From Myxococcales bacterium UBA5297 (GTDB lineage Bacteria > Myxococcota > Myxococcia > Myxococcales > UBA5297), in contig DHSB01000104.1 in assembly GCA_002408385.1 (NCBI GenBank), forward strand, positions 40,135 to 70,466: a DNA stretch of 30,332 nt, written 5' to 3'. Numbering within the stretch: the first letter of the stretch is position 1; every line of letters begins with the position of its first letter. Positions 7,971 through 14,868 of the stretch are shown here, in pieces. The notes under the pieces are model-generated. The model had not been told where the DNA came from. It worked only from the letters and a program-made list of their open reading frames with translations, and ran no database searches. The translations under genes and the position numbers were made by a program.

Positions 7971-8650
7971 CCGGCGGCGGGCACTGTCTTCGGGATTTCG
8001 AGCCCGAATGGAAGAGGGGGCCGCCGGGGTCTCGCTGGCTGCGAGCGGCCGCGAGAGGGCGATCGCCCGTTACGTGGTGATCTCCATGACCAACGCGTCT
8101 CGTCCGGCCGCGAGCGGCCGCGAGGAGGGCGACCGCCCGTTACTGGTGATCTCCATAAACCAACGCGTCTCGCCGGCCGCGAGCGGCCGCGAGGAGGGCG
8201 ACCGCCCGTTACGTGGTGATCTCCATAAACCAACGCGTCTCGCCGGCCGCGAGCGGCCGCGAGGAGGGCGACCGCCGGCGTCTCGCCGGCACCGTGCCTG
8301 TTTCGAGAAAGCTCCTGCGGTAGGTCAGGAGGTATGGGGTCGGTTCGCCCACTGTTGGCCCGCCCCCTCCCCTCCCAAACGGCCCGCATGACAGCGTGCT
8401 CGTCACGGACTTGGTTGCGCGGGCCTGGGAGGGGCGATCGCGTGTGCTGGATTTCTGGCTGGCGCTGGGTCGCCCCGCGCACACCTCGTCGGTCCCGCGT
8501 CGTCAGTCTTAGGACTTGGTCGGCAAGGCCCCGGTGCGACGGATCAGGGCGACCGACACGGATCCCGATTGGCCAAGCGCGAGGCTCCGCGGGCAGGTCG
8601 GGCAGCGGGTGGCGGACGACGAAGCTTCGAGCTTCATCCTCCAGCCGCCA
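7971..8650. other. Repeat-containing spacer between convergent genes
   Basis: 680 bp between the 3' ends of the exported-protein gene and the agmatinase-family gene. It holds a tandem array (8029-8277), small inverted repeats TTCGGG/CCCGAA at 7989-8008 and GAAGCT/AGCTTC at 8621-8635 near the agmatinase stop, and otherwise nothing I recognise. An open frame through the array is an artefact of 69-bp periodicity. Confidence 0.6.
8029..8277. repeat. Four tandem repeats of 69-70 bp (last partial)
   Basis: The anchor GCGAGCGGCCGCGAG starts at 8041, 8110, 8179 and 8249, giving periods of 69, 69 and 70 bp. Each full unit continues with GGGCGACCGCCCGTTACGTG and GTGATCTCCATAAACCAACG. Copies two and three are almost identical; the first carries several changes and the fourth stops after the GC-rich part. 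The unit contains CGGCCG-N4-CGGCCG, so it can form a strong hairpin. Confidence 0.87.
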
Positions 8651-9721
8651 TCACTTTCGCTTCCGGCCCTTGGCGCGCGGCCTCTCAGCGCCGACGAGCG
8701 CCCACCCGAGCAGCTTGTAAAGGATGCGGGCGCCGACGTTCGCGTCCCATTCGTCGCCTTTGGGGCCGGGCGCGACCTCGTTCAAGTCGAACCCGACGAT
8801 GCGCCGGCCGGAGCGGACGACTTCTCCAATGAGCAGGCAAGCCTGGTTGAACGACAGGCCGCCGGGAACCGGGGTCCCGGTGTGCGGGCAGAGCGCGGGG
8901 TCGAGCCCGTCGATGTCGAAGGAGACGTAGACCTCCTCGGGCAGCTCCTTGACGATGTGCGAGCACTGCTTGAGCCAGGGGGTGCCGCCTTCGCGCCCGC
9001 GGGCCAGCTCCAGGTCGAAGTGCGTCACCACGCGCCCGCGCGAGCCCTTGATGACCTCGAGCTCCTCTTCGCAGAAGTCGCGGATGCCGACCTGCACGAG
9101 CCGCTTCACGCCCGGGAGGCGCTCGACGACGTTGAACATGATCGAAGCGTGCGACCAGACGAAGCCCTCGAACGCACGGCGCAGGTCGGCGTGGGCGTCG
9201 ATGTGCAGCACGCCCATGCCGGGATAGGCCCGGGCGTGCGCCTCGATGGAGCCGAAGGGGGTCGCGTGATCGCCGCCGAGCAGGCCGACTATCTTCCCGC
9301 GGCGGATGAGGGTGTCGACCTCGGAGCGGACCAGGGCGTTGACCTTCTCGGAGAGCTCGTTGACCTGGGCGAGCGCGGACTGCAGCTTGCGGTCGCTGCC
9401 GACGACGCCGGCCGCGGCGATCACCGGCTGGGCGAACCGGGTCGCCTCGCGGTTCCAGGTCCGCAGGCTCGCGGCGCTCTTGCGAGGCCAGCCGTAGAGG
9501 GCGATGCCCGCCTCGTAGGGCCGGCCGGTCTCGAGGTCGTAGAGGTCGACCTGCTTGCTCGCCTCGAGGATGGCCTCGGGGCCGCGGGCCGAGCCCTTGC
9601 CGTACGAGGTGGTGGCGTCGAAGGGCACGGGCAGGATGACCACCCGTGCCTCGTCGTCCGTGCAGTCAAGACCGAAGAGGCCGGACTCGGGAGAGGCCGC
9701 AGCGTTGGGATCGAAGCTCAT
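8651..9721 (-). CDS. Agmatinase/arginase-family ureohydrolase
   Basis: 356 residues with the binuclear-manganese motifs of the ureohydrolase superfamily in order: GLLGGDHATPFGSIEAH near residue 150, HIDAHADLR near 173 and SFDIDGLDPAL near 269. These enzymes release urea from agmatine, arginine or a related guanidino compound (or formamide from formiminoglutamate). The N-terminus (ARVVILPVPFDATTSYGKGS, then ARGPEAIL) is typical of the SpeB side of the family. The protein is some 40-50 residues longer than E. coli SpeB owing to an insertion of roughly residues 85-135, which reads as a long helix rich in Ala, Glu and Lys. ATG at 9721 fits. Agmatinase feeding putrescine synthesis is the best guess; with hutI 2 kb away, formimidoylglutamase is a weaker alternative. 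The C-terminus ends in a basic tail. Confidence 0.85.
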   Translation of the reverse strand: MSFDPNAAASPESGLFGLDCTDDEARVVILPVPFDATTSYGKGSARGPEAILEASKQVDLYDLETGRPYEAGIALYGWPRKSAASLRTWNREATRFAQPVIAAAGVVGSDRKLQSALAQVNELSEKVNALVRSEVDTLIRRGKIVGLLGGDHATPFGSIEAHARAYPGMGVLHIDAHADLRRAFEGFVWSHASIMFNVVERLPGVKRLVQVGIRDFCEEELEVIKGSRGRVVTHFDLELARGREGGTPWLKQCSHIVKELPEEVYVSFDIDGLDPALCPHTGTPVPGGLSFNQACLLIGEVVRSGRRIVGFDLNEVAPGPKGDEWDANVGARILYKLLGWALVGAERPRAKGRKRK

Positions 9722-9763
9722 GGCGGGCGGGAGTCTGGCACAAAACTCCCGGCGTCGTGCGGC

Positions 9764-11335
9764 TCAGACCCTTGGTTGTCGCTTGCTCGCGTGAGCCAGG
9801 CGCGCGGCGCGTTCGGTGTGGCGTCTCGCTCCGGCGTCGGTGAGCAGCTCGGCGCTCGTCCAAGGCATGCGCCAGGTCCAGTTGCCCGCGCCCAGGGTTC
9901 CCGGAAGGTTGATGCGCTCGCGCAGCCCGAAGACGTCCTGGACCGGCAGCAGCAGCAGGTTCGAGCCGCTCGAGTAGACCGCGTCGAGGATGGCCTCGTG
10001 GGCGGCCTCGCCGAAGTGGAGCGCCTCGCTGTTGCCAAGGCGCGAGAAGGCCGGCAGCTTGCGAAGCTCGGTACGCTCCTCGGTCTCCAGCGACTCCCAC
10101 CAGCGCGCGATGGTGTCGGTGTCGTGCGTGCCGGTGGTGCCGACCGACAGCTTGGGCCAGTCGGCCGGGTCGCGGAAGAGCGCCTCGTCCTTCTCCCAGC
10201 GCAGGACGCGGAAGCCGGGCACGCCGAGCTTGGTCAGCGAGCGGCGCACGAAGGGCGGCACGGTGCCCAGGTCTTCGGCGACGAGCGCGGTGCCTGCCTC
10301 GCCGAGGGCAGCGAGCACCGCCTCGCCCTGGCGAATCTGCTCGGGCTCTCGCGAGGGCGAGAAGTACGGCTTGCTCTTGTCCTTCGGGCGCGTGAACGTG
10401 CGGTAGAAGCCGACGACGTGATCGACGCGGACGAGGTCGAACCCCTCGGCGGTGCGCCGCCCGCGCTGGCGCAGCCAGTCGAAGCCGTTCTCGGCGATGG
10501 TCTCCCAGCGATAGGCGGGCAGGCCCCAGTCCTGGCCCTCCTTCGAGAAGTCGTCCGGCGGCGTGCCGACGGTCGCGTCGAGGCGCAGCTCGCGCTGGCG
10601 GGTCCAGGCATCGGCGCTGTCCTCGGCGACCATGAACGGCAGGTCGCCGGCGAGCAGCACGCCGTGCTCGCGCGCGGCGGCGCGGGCGGCCTCGAGCTGG
10701 CCGTTGGCGAGCCATTGCAGCCACTCGTAGAAGGTGCAGTCGACCGCGTGTTTCGCGTGGGCGCGCTCCATCGCCCGCGCGTCTCGGTCCTTGAGCTCCG
10801 GCGGCCAGGCCTGCCACCAGCTATAGGGGTCGGCGCCCTTGAGCGCGCGAAAGAGGCTGTAGTCGGGCAACCAATCGCGCTGCTCCTCGCGAAAGCGCTC
10901 GAAGGCCCGAGCCCTCGTCGCCCTGGTGCCAGCGACCGAGCGCCGGAAGTGCTCGAAGGCGCGGCGCAGCCACGGTCCCTTGAGCGCGCGCACCGCGCCG
11001 TAGTCGACCGAACGGCTTGCGCGCAGCCGTTCGAGCGTCGCCCGCTCGTCGGCGGGCATCGCGGCGATGCCGCCGATCGCGCCGAAGTCCTCGAGCTCGT
11101 CGAGCGCGAGGTAGACCGGATCGAGCGCGAAGGCCGACAGCGCGCTGTACGGGCTGTCCTGGCCCAGCGCGATCTCGAGCAGCGGCAGCAGCGAGAGGAC
11201 GGAGAAGCCGGCGCGCTGCGCCCACGGGGCAATCGCGCCAACATCCGGCAGCTCGCCGATGCCCCAGCCTCGGTCGGAGCGGATGGAGAAGAGCGGGACA
11301 AGGAGGCCGGCCGTGCGTTGGTGGAGAGGGTTCAC
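9764..11335 (-). CDS. malQ: 4-alpha-glucanotransferase (GH77, amylomaltase)
   Basis: About 523 residues, the usual size for bacterial GH77 enzymes of the short type. It transfers glucan segments between maltodextrins in the cytoplasm. Family blocks: RTAGLLVPLFSIRSDRGWGI, GQDSPYSALSAFALDPVYL, GVLLAGDLPFMVAEDSADAW, FDLVRVDHVVGFYRTF (nucleophile Asp), LVAEDLGTVPPFVRR (acid/base Glu), SVGTTGTHDTDTIARWW (third acidic residue) and the C-terminal INLPGTLGAGNWTWR. The longest frame starts at GTG 11344, but a GTG at 11335 has GAGG eight nt upstream and is preferred. An inverted repeat overlaps this ribosome site. It lies 42 bp upstream of the agmatinase-family gene on the same strand, so the two could share a transcript. 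Confidence 0.93.
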   Translation of the reverse strand: MNPLHQRTAGLLVPLFSIRSDRGWGIGELPDVGAIAPWAQRAGFSVLSLLPLLEIALGQDSPYSALSAFALDPVYLALDELEDFGAIGGIAAMPADERATLERLRASRSVDYGAVRALKGPWLRRAFEHFRRSVAGTRATRARAFERFREEQRDWLPDYSLFRALKGADPYSWWQAWPPELKDRDARAMERAHAKHAVDCTFYEWLQWLANGQLEAARAAAREHGVLLAGDLPFMVAEDSADAWTRQRELRLDATVGTPPDDFSKEGQDWGLPAYRWETIAENGFDWLRQRGRRTAEGFDLVRVDHVVGFYRTFTRPKDKSKPYFSPSREPEQIRQGEAVLAALGEAGTALVAEDLGTVPPFVRRSLTKLGVPGFRVLRWEKDEALFRDPADWPKLSVGTTGTHDTDTIARWWESLETEERTELRKLPAFSRLGNSEALHFGEAAHEAILDAVYSSGSNLLLLPVQDVFGLRERINLPGTLGAGNWTWRMPWTSAELLTDAGARRHTERAARLAHASKRQPRV

Positions 11336-11338
11336 TTG

Positions 11339-11366
11339 CGGCACCTCGGTGGTTGGTCAGGTGCCG
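11339..11366 (-). promoter_or_regulatory. Inverted repeat covering the malQ ribosome site
   Basis: CGGCACCT (11339-11346) and AGGTGCCG (11359-11366) are perfectly complementary around 12 nt. In malQ mRNA the 3' arm contains most of the GAGG ribosome site for the GTG at 11335. Folding would hide that site, so translation could be controlled by opening of the hairpin. This is an inference from base pairing only. Confidence 0.4.
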
Positions 11367-11825
11367 AAGGGTGGGGCGCGGCTCGCCGGGCCGCCAGGAG
11401 CAATTGGCGGCGGGGAGGCGGCAATGCCCGAAATCGTGAAGAAGGGGGAAAGAGGGTCGAGAGTCGAGAGTCCCAGGTATCAAGCCCGCGCTTTGGCACC
11501 GACTAAGCCCCCTCTCCTACGGCGTGCTGAGAGGGTGGCGGCGAGAAGAAGGATCGAAAGCGCGCCGTAGGAAGAGAAGGTTGGGGAGAGAGGCCGACCC
11601 GGCCTCGGCCCGTCTCCCGCTCACCCCGAGCTTCGCACCGGGCCCTTGCCCGGCTGCGGTCTCAGCAGCGACGGACAGCGATTCTCAGCGTCGCTTCAGC
11701 GCCTCTTCTTCATGCGCGCACGCAAGCCACCCGAGACGGCGGCGGTCCCCGCCTCGCACGACACGCCGCAGGCTTTCCGACACCTCTTGACCGGTCTTTG
11801 CTCGTAAGGGTTCTGCGACACCTCT
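11367..11825. other. Spacer upstream of malQ and downstream of the YkgJ-type gene
   Basis: About 460 bp with no credible gene. It holds a dispersed 31-bp motif at 11601-11631 (three differences from 3601-3631). On the minus strand just after the YkgJ-type gene there are two copies of AAGAGGTGTCG about 26 bp apart (near 11788-11799 and 11814-11826); the same AGAGGTGTCG word occurs near 3579. The malQ promoter should be here but is not evident. Confidence 0.5.
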
Positions 11826-12494
11826 TCAGCCCGCGTGGTGGCGCAGCAGTCGGGCGTGCTCGGCGGCCTCCTCGAGCGTCTGCTTGCGCAGCGCGCGAAG
11901 CTGGCGCCGGGAGGTGCCGAACATGCGCAGCAGCTCGCGCTCGCTGCAGGCCTCGTTGATGGCCAGGCAGTGCGGCGCGTCGACGAGCGTCAACTCGCCG
12001 GCGAGGTTGTAGTCGAAAGGGTAGAGGCGGCAGGCGAGCGGCTTGGCCTCGGGCGGCAGGCGGCAGCCGCGACCGCGCTCGAGGAAGACACAGGCGCCCC
12101 GGCGCGGCTTGAGCCCCAGGCGCACGTTGCCGACGAAGAGACCGCGGTAGAGCGGGCGGAAGGTCTCGTAGGCGAGCCGCTCCAGCGGGTCGAGCTCTTC
12201 GCGTTCGACGAAGCGATGCTCGGCAAGCCCGCTCGCCTCCTCGATGCGGCGCACGTCGCGAAAGCTCAAGGTCGCCAGCTTCTCGCCTTCGGCCACCTCG
12301 CAACAGCAGGTGCCTTGGCGCGCGCACTCGGCGCAGGCGGCGCCGAGGAGGTCTTCGCGGGGCGGAGCGGTGGGGAGGGTCACGGCGGGCGGTTCTACCA
12401 AGAGCCTGCGGCGAAGGCGAACCAGTGGCGACCGGTCGTGGACCACGGGCAGCATCGGCACGGTTGCCGGAGCTGCGGCCGAGCGGTTGCCCAT
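11826..12494 (-). CDS. YkgJ-type Cys-cluster protein (putative zinc- or iron-chelating)
   Basis: 222 residues. Conserved cysteines lie in CAECARQGTCCC and in GACVFLERGRGCRLPPEAKP followed by LACRLYPFDY; this CxxC...CC...C...C...C pattern is the hallmark of the YkgJ/UPF0153 family, thought to hold a metal or an Fe-S cluster. A further Cys occurs in the later part (INEACSERELLRMFG). Biochemical role is unknown for the family. The N-terminal 45 residues are variable, so the start could instead be the Met 13 residues inside (12455). It is divergent from the kinase gene with 67 bp between start codons, so a shared control region is possible. Confidence 0.78.
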   Translation of the reverse strand: MGNRSAAAPATVPMLPVVHDRSPLVRLRRRLLVEPPAVTLPTAPPREDLLGAACAECARQGTCCCEVAEGEKLATLSFRDVRRIEEASGLAEHRFVEREELDPLERLAYETFRPLYRGLFVGNVRLGLKPRRGACVFLERGRGCRLPPEAKPLACRLYPFDYNLAGELTLVDAPHCLAINEACSERELLRMFGTSRRQLRALRKQTLEEAAEHARLLRHHAG

Positions 12495-12561
12495 TCGAAG
12501 GACTGGCTGCCGAGACCGGCTCCCGTAGCTTGTTCAAGGTCAGGAGGAGGAGGGGGGCGTC

Positions 12562-14532
12562 GTGGGTCAATACAGAGTTGTCCGCAAGCTCGCTTCCGGC
12601 GGGATGGCGGATGTGTTCCTGGGCAAGGTCGTCGGAGCCGGCGGCTTCGAAAAGCCAGTGGCCATCAAGCGGATGCTGCCGTGCATTGCCGGTGATCCGA
12701 CGAGCGCCGAGGCCTTCCTGCGCGAGGCGAGGTTGTGCGTCCACCTCGTGCACCCGCACGTCGTGCAGGTGTTCGACCTGGGCACCAGCGGCGGCAGCCC
12801 CTACCTGGTCATGGAGCTGGTCGACGGGCCGGATCTTCGGCGGGTGCTCGTTGCTGCCAGGGAGGCGGGCAAGCCGGTCACCGTGCCCGAGGCGGTCTAC
12901 CTCTCCGCCTGTGTCGCCGAGGCGCTCGGGTACGCCTACGAGGCCAAAGGGCCGGGCGGCGTGCCGCTCAAGGTCGTGCACCGGGACGTCAACCCGGCCA
13001 ACGTGCTCTTGTCGATGCACGGGGCGGTCAAGCTTGCCGATTTCGGCGTGGCCAAGGCCGCCGACGGGCGCGAATCGACGCAGGGAAACCTGGTCAAGGG
13101 CAAGCTCGGCTACATCGCCCCGGAGCTGCTCTCGGGGACTCCGGCCGGGCACGCGAGTGACATCTTCCTCGTCGGAGCGCTCCTCTATGAATTGACGACC
13201 GGCCGCCAGCTCTTTCCCGGTTCGGGTTCTCCTCCCGAGGTGCTCGGGCGCGTCGCGGCGCACGACGAGCGCAAGGTCTGCCTTCCGCTGGGGGCGGCCC
13301 CCGAGCTGCTGCCCATCCTGCAGAAGGCGCTCGCACGAAGACCGGAGGCGCGCTTCGGCCACGCGCGCGAGCTGGCCGGAGCTTTGCGCGGGCTCATCGC
13401 GCAGCGCGGCTGGAGGATAGGCGCCGAGGAGCTCGCGGCGCGGCTCGCCGGGCTCTTCCCCAAGCGCGTGCCGCTCGACCACGAGCTGGGCCCGGGCGTC
13501 GCCTTGCGCGACGATCGGGAGGCGCCTGCCTGGCCGAAGGTGCCGTCTTCCGAACGGGCCTCCGTCCCTGCTGCGGACCAGCCGAATCCCCGGGCGCCGT
13601 CGCCGGTCGGCAAGAGCGAACCCGTCGGGCGCGTCGCCCCCTCACCGCCCGGAAGCACCGACAGTGCGAAGAGCCCCCGCGCGTCGGGGCGAGCGCGCAT
13701 CGGCGAGCTGCTCGTGGGGGCGGGGCTCATCACCGAGGGCCAGCTCCAGCACCTGCTCGCGAGGCAGCGCCACGAGGGCGGGCGGCTCGGCGAATGGGCG
13801 GTACAGCTCGACTACGCCCCCGCGCGCGCGGTGCTCGAACTGCTGGGCAAGCAGCTCAATACGCCCTTCATCACCGACGAGAAGATCCTCGAGGCCTCTC
13901 CTCCAGAGGCGCTGCTCGCGCGCTTTTCACTGGAGCTCGCGCTGCGCCTGCTCGCGCTGCCGCTCGGCGAAAAGCAGGGAACCGTCTTCGTCGCGATGAC
14001 CGACCCTGCCGACCTGGGCAAGGTGGACCTGGTGCGCTTCCAGCTCGGCCAGAAGATCCAGCCCGTGGTCTGCACCGAGTTCGGGTTGCGGCGGGCGCTC
14101 TCGCGCTTCTACGGAGGGCGCGTCGAGGACCACAAGTGGCGCCAGCTCGATCCGTCGGACCCGCTGGCGATGCTCACCTCGCGAATGGTCGACTTCGACG
14201 AGTCGGGCCGGGTTCGCGCGCGCCCCGGCGAAGGCAAAGGGGCGGCGGGCTCGCCCCCGGTTCCTGCCGGGGCGACCCTGCCGGCGGCAACGCCCGTGCC
14301 CGGGCATCCGAGCTACACGCCGCCGGTGACGGGGAGCGCGACGCCGACCTTCACCCCGCCCCAGGGGTGCGCGTTCGCCTACGTCGTCGCGGGCGTGGGC
14401 CCGGATGGTCGCCCCGTGTTGATGCCGGTCCCGCTGTCGGCGCAGGGCCTTCCCGCCACTCCGAGCGCTCCGGTGGCGGGCGCCGCTCCGGCGAGCGCCA
14501 CGAGCGATGGGAAGCTGCAGGGCGATCGCTAA
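12562..14532 (+). CDS. Ser/Thr protein kinase fused to a type II secretion GspE N-terminal (MshEN-like) domain
   Basis: 656 residues from a GTG preceded by a strong AGGAGGAGG. Residues 1-280 form a Hanks-type kinase: Gly loop LASGGMADVFLG, Lys36 in VAIKR, catalytic HRDVNPANVLL with Asp142 and Asn147, DFGVAK with Asp160, and IAPELLSG. The usual Lys after HRD is replaced by Asn, as in many myxobacterial kinases. A Pro-rich linker follows. Residues of about 375-525 match the GspE/MshE N-terminal domain (ARIGELLVGAGLITEGQLQH, then RHEGGRLGEW and later FVAMTDPADLGKVDLVRFQL), which in other proteins binds c-di-GMP or couples ATPases to secretion platforms. The C-terminus is Pro/Ala rich. No transmembrane segment, so it should be cytoplasmic. 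Link to a cyclic-nucleotide signal or pilus/secretion system is inferred. Confidence 0.88.
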   Translation: MGQYRVVRKLASGGMADVFLGKVVGAGGFEKPVAIKRMLPCIAGDPTSAEAFLREARLCVHLVHPHVVQVFDLGTSGGSPYLVMELVDGPDLRRVLVAAREAGKPVTVPEAVYLSACVAEALGYAYEAKGPGGVPLKVVHRDVNPANVLLSMHGAVKLADFGVAKAADGRESTQGNLVKGKLGYIAPELLSGTPAGHASDIFLVGALLYELTTGRQLFPGSGSPPEVLGRVAAHDERKVCLPLGAAPELLPILQKALARRPEARFGHARELAGALRGLIAQRGWRIGAEELAARLAGLFPKRVPLDHELGPGVALRDDREAPAWPKVPSSERASVPAADQPNPRAPSPVGKSEPVGRVAPSPPGSTDSAKSPRASGRARIGELLVGAGLITEGQLQHLLARQRHEGGRLGEWAVQLDYAPARAVLELLGKQLNTPFITDEKILEASPPEALLARFSLELALRLLALPLGEKQGTVFVAMTDPADLGKVDLVRFQLGQKIQPVVCTEFGLRRALSRFYGGRVEDHKWRQLDPSDPLAMLTSRMVDFDESGRVRARPGEGKGAAGSPPVPAGATLPAATPVPGHPSYTPPVTGSATPTFTPPQGCAFAYVVAGVGPDGRPVLMPVPLSAQGLPATPSAPVAGAAPASATSDGKLQGDR

Positions 14533-14613
14533 CCACTGCCGCAGGCGGCGGGCGGCAGAAGAGCACGGGCGGAGACGAGCGAGACGTGTCCAAGACGGCG
14601 AGCGCTCGGTCGG

Positions 14614-14643
14614 TTGACGGTGTCTCGGGCGAGATGCCAGAGT
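14614..14643 (+). promoter_or_regulatory. Possible selC promoter
   Basis: TTGACG at 14614-14619 is followed after 18 bp by CAGAGT (14638-14643), a weak -10. Transcription would start near the first tRNA base at 14651. The -35 is good, the -10 poor. Confidence 0.35.
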
Positions 14644-14650
14644 CCGCCGC

Positions 14651-14746
14651 GGTAGTGCCTCCGGTCCTGGTGGCCGGCTCGGTCTTCAAAACCGATGAAG
14701 GGCGCTGAGAGGCGCTCTTGGTGGGTTCGATTCCCATGCACTACCG
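14651..14746 (+). tRNA. selC: Selenocysteine tRNA, anticodon TCA
   Basis: The RNA folds as bacterial tRNA-Sec. An 8-bp acceptor stem pairs 14651-14658 with 14738-14745, with G14746 as discriminator. A 6-bp D stem pairs CCGGTC with GGCCGG. The anticodon stem TCGGT/ACCGA encloses the loop CTTCAAA with TCA at 14686-14688. A long variable arm pairs AAGGGCGC with GCGCTCTT. The T arm is GTGGG, loop TTCGATT, CCCAT. The 8+5 acceptor/T arrangement, 6-bp D stem and long variable arm are diagnostic. CCA is not encoded. It delivers Sec to UGA codons with SelB. Its 3' part from the anticodon loop is duplicated at 27864, the far end of the integrated element, so this gene is the attachment site and remains intact. 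Confidence 0.97.
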
Positions 14747-14747
14747 A
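14684..14747 (+). repeat. Left attachment repeat (64 bp) inside selC
   Basis: Identical over all 64 bp to 27864-27927. It spans the anticodon loop, variable arm, T arm, acceptor 3' strand and two bases beyond. Identity breaks with T/G at 14683/27863 and G/C at 14748/27928. Confidence 0.95.
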
Positions 14748-14774
14748 GCGGAAATCACTGAGGAATTCGCCCAA

Positions 14775-14804
14775 GGCTCCAGCGCAGGTTGCTGGGGCCT
14801 TTTT
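14775..14804 (+). terminator. Rho-independent terminator after selC, carried by the element
   Basis: GGCTCCAGC (14775-14783) pairs with GCTGGGGCC (14791-14799) in a 9-bp stem with one G-U, 7-nt loop, followed at once by TTTTT. It lies inside the element, 28 bp past selC, and would replace the host terminator displaced to 27934. Confidence 0.85.
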
Positions 14805-14819
14805 CGCGCGCTAGCCTTC

Positions 14820-14840
14820 GTACCCAAGATGTACCCAAGA
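14820..14840 (+). promoter_or_regulatory. Left arm-type integrase site (two copies of GTACCCAAGAT)
   Basis: Two abutting direct copies of GTACCCAAGA(T), 11-bp period, 73 bp inside the left attachment repeat and just upstream of the integrase start. The same double motif is at 27738-27759. A partial inverted copy (GGGTAC) follows at 14847. Such paired sites flanking att cores are typical arm-binding sites of tyrosine integrases. Their place upstream of int suggests autoregulation. Confidence 0.7.
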
Positions 14841-14868
14841 CGGCGAGGGTACTGGCAAGGGGCGAACG

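Noticed and set aside
8008..8391. Repeat protein encoded by the 69-bp array
   Set aside because: Period shifts from 69 to 70 bp, so the frame is lost at the last copy; no ribosome site.
8516..11506. 996-codon open plus-strand frame
   Set aside because: Runs antisense to the agmatinase-family and malQ genes and through their spacers; no motifs and composition typical of a shadow.
515..14532. Selenoprotein with in-frame TGA near selC
   Set aside because: None of the recognised host genes is interrupted by TGA at a conserved Cys position; all reach the family-expected stop.
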